A stretch of DNA of 64,000 nucleotides from Gluconobacter potus. GTDB taxonomy: Bacteria; Pseudomonadota; Alphaproteobacteria; Acetobacterales; Acetobacteraceae. Both the position numbers and the translations under genes were made by a program. The DNA lies in NCBI RefSeq assembly GCF_015244705.1, contig NZ_JABCQF010000001.1:186001-250000 (forward strand), read 5' to 3'. Below are positions 63,702-64,000 of this stretch, one piece after another (positions within the stretch are counted from its first letter, which is position 1; each line of letters begins with the position of its first letter). The notes under the pieces were generated by a model. That model saw nothing but the letters and a program-made list of their open reading frames with translations. It was not told the DNA's origin and did no database searches.

Positions 63702-63886
63702 TGACGGGTGATTTACCTTTTTTATCGAAACAGGCCCCTATAATGCCGAAACGGAAGCCGGTATTTATGAAAACTGGTGCAACGCATCGTCGGGCTGCTG
63801 CTTGCAACTGTCATGACCACTCGCGACAGTTTATGAAACATGCCAGTATTATTGCCCGCAAGAACGGACGCAATTGGGAGTAGGGA

Positions 63887-64000
63887 ATGTCTAACGCCGC
63901 CGAAGCACCACGACAGAACCGGGTCATCGACCTCAAGGCCGGTGCACATATGATGGTTCTGGATGCAGGAATTTTCTGCATCTTCCATGCTGCCGGTCAG
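63887..64000 (+). CDS. Start of a further gene, cut by the window end
   Basis: The first 38 codons of a frame open to the window end: MSNAAEAPRQNRVIDLKAGA, then HMMVLDAGIFCIFHAAGQ. AGGGA lies directly before the ATG (GGGAGTAGGGA), a strong initiation site. No signal peptide is evident so far. Its position after the secretion and glycosylation genes makes it a candidate substrate or further processing enzyme; the sequence seen is too short to classify. Confidence 0.6.
   Translation, partial: MSNAAEAPRQNRVIDLKAGAHMMVLDAGIFCIFHAAGQ

Noticed and set aside
63699-63883. Short plus-strand frame between the glycosyltransferase and the last partial gene
   Set aside because: It begins inside the glycosyltransferase end, has no ribosome site, and its composition (scattered Arg, His, Cys, Met) looks non-coding.
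1-64000. CRISPR array, rRNA, insertion sequence or prophage
   Set aside because: No regularly spaced repeats, rRNA signature, transposase or phage structural gene seen on either strand.

Overview
The window looks like chromosomal DNA of an acetic acid bacterium (Acetobacteraceae, Alphaproteobacteria), most likely Gluconobacter or a close relative. This is inferred from high GC, an OprB-type sugar porin, periplasmic sugar-handling genes, an OpgG/OpgH pair, an alphaproteobacterial-style L36 and several small exported proteins. No phage, IS element, integron, CRISPR array or rRNA was seen. The only mobile-looking DNA is a short three-hairpin repeat. All large genes appear intact.

Layout. 1-5.6 kb: end of lnt, an XRE regulator, a cysteine phosphatase, a small lipoprotein-like protein, a soluble globin-coupled chemoreceptor, then a minus-strand run cnoX / LON-domain protein / Trm112-like protein. 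5.7-12.7 kb: tRNA-Gly, an FAD/NAD(P)-binding oxidoreductase, an OprB porin, ppa, a DUF2501-like exported protein and a FUSC transporter. 12.8-20 kb: a CAU-anticodon tRNA, ettA, a GNAT acetyltransferase, a GT39-like membrane protein, mlaC-mlaA and a secreted aldose 1-epimerase. 20-26.7 kb: cysE coupled to a UbiH-type hydroxylase, an unknown protein, MscS, glnK-amtB and a small exported protein.

26.8-30.1 kb is a compact cluster around a MerR-family regulator: an NAD(P)-binding epimerase-like protein, a DJ-1/PfpI protein and an alpha/beta hydrolase. Each is preceded by a near-identical MerR-type promoter (TTGACC, 19-bp spacer, shared dyad), which suggests a local regulon.

30.1-42.5 kb: a duplicated retropepsin-like protein overlapping xerC, divergent priA, a Cys-rich mini-protein, a TPR protein, rpmJ, a three-gene FUSC/DUF1656/HlyD efflux operon, the three-hairpin repeat, an S9 peptidase and a second DUF2501-like protein. 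42.5-51 kb: opgG-opgH and a tightly overlapping biotin operon bioA-bioF-bioH-like-bioC-bioD. 51-55 kb: a small protein behind a strongly structured leader, selO, and a divergent LysR/SDR pair.

55.2-64 kb is a same-strand cluster: a type I secretion ABC transporter with an N-terminal C39-like domain lacking its cysteine, a membrane-fusion protein, a Sel1-repeat protein, a 981-residue two-domain glycosyltransferase, and the start of another gene running off the window. It could be a secretion-plus-glycosylation locus whose substrate lies outside the window.
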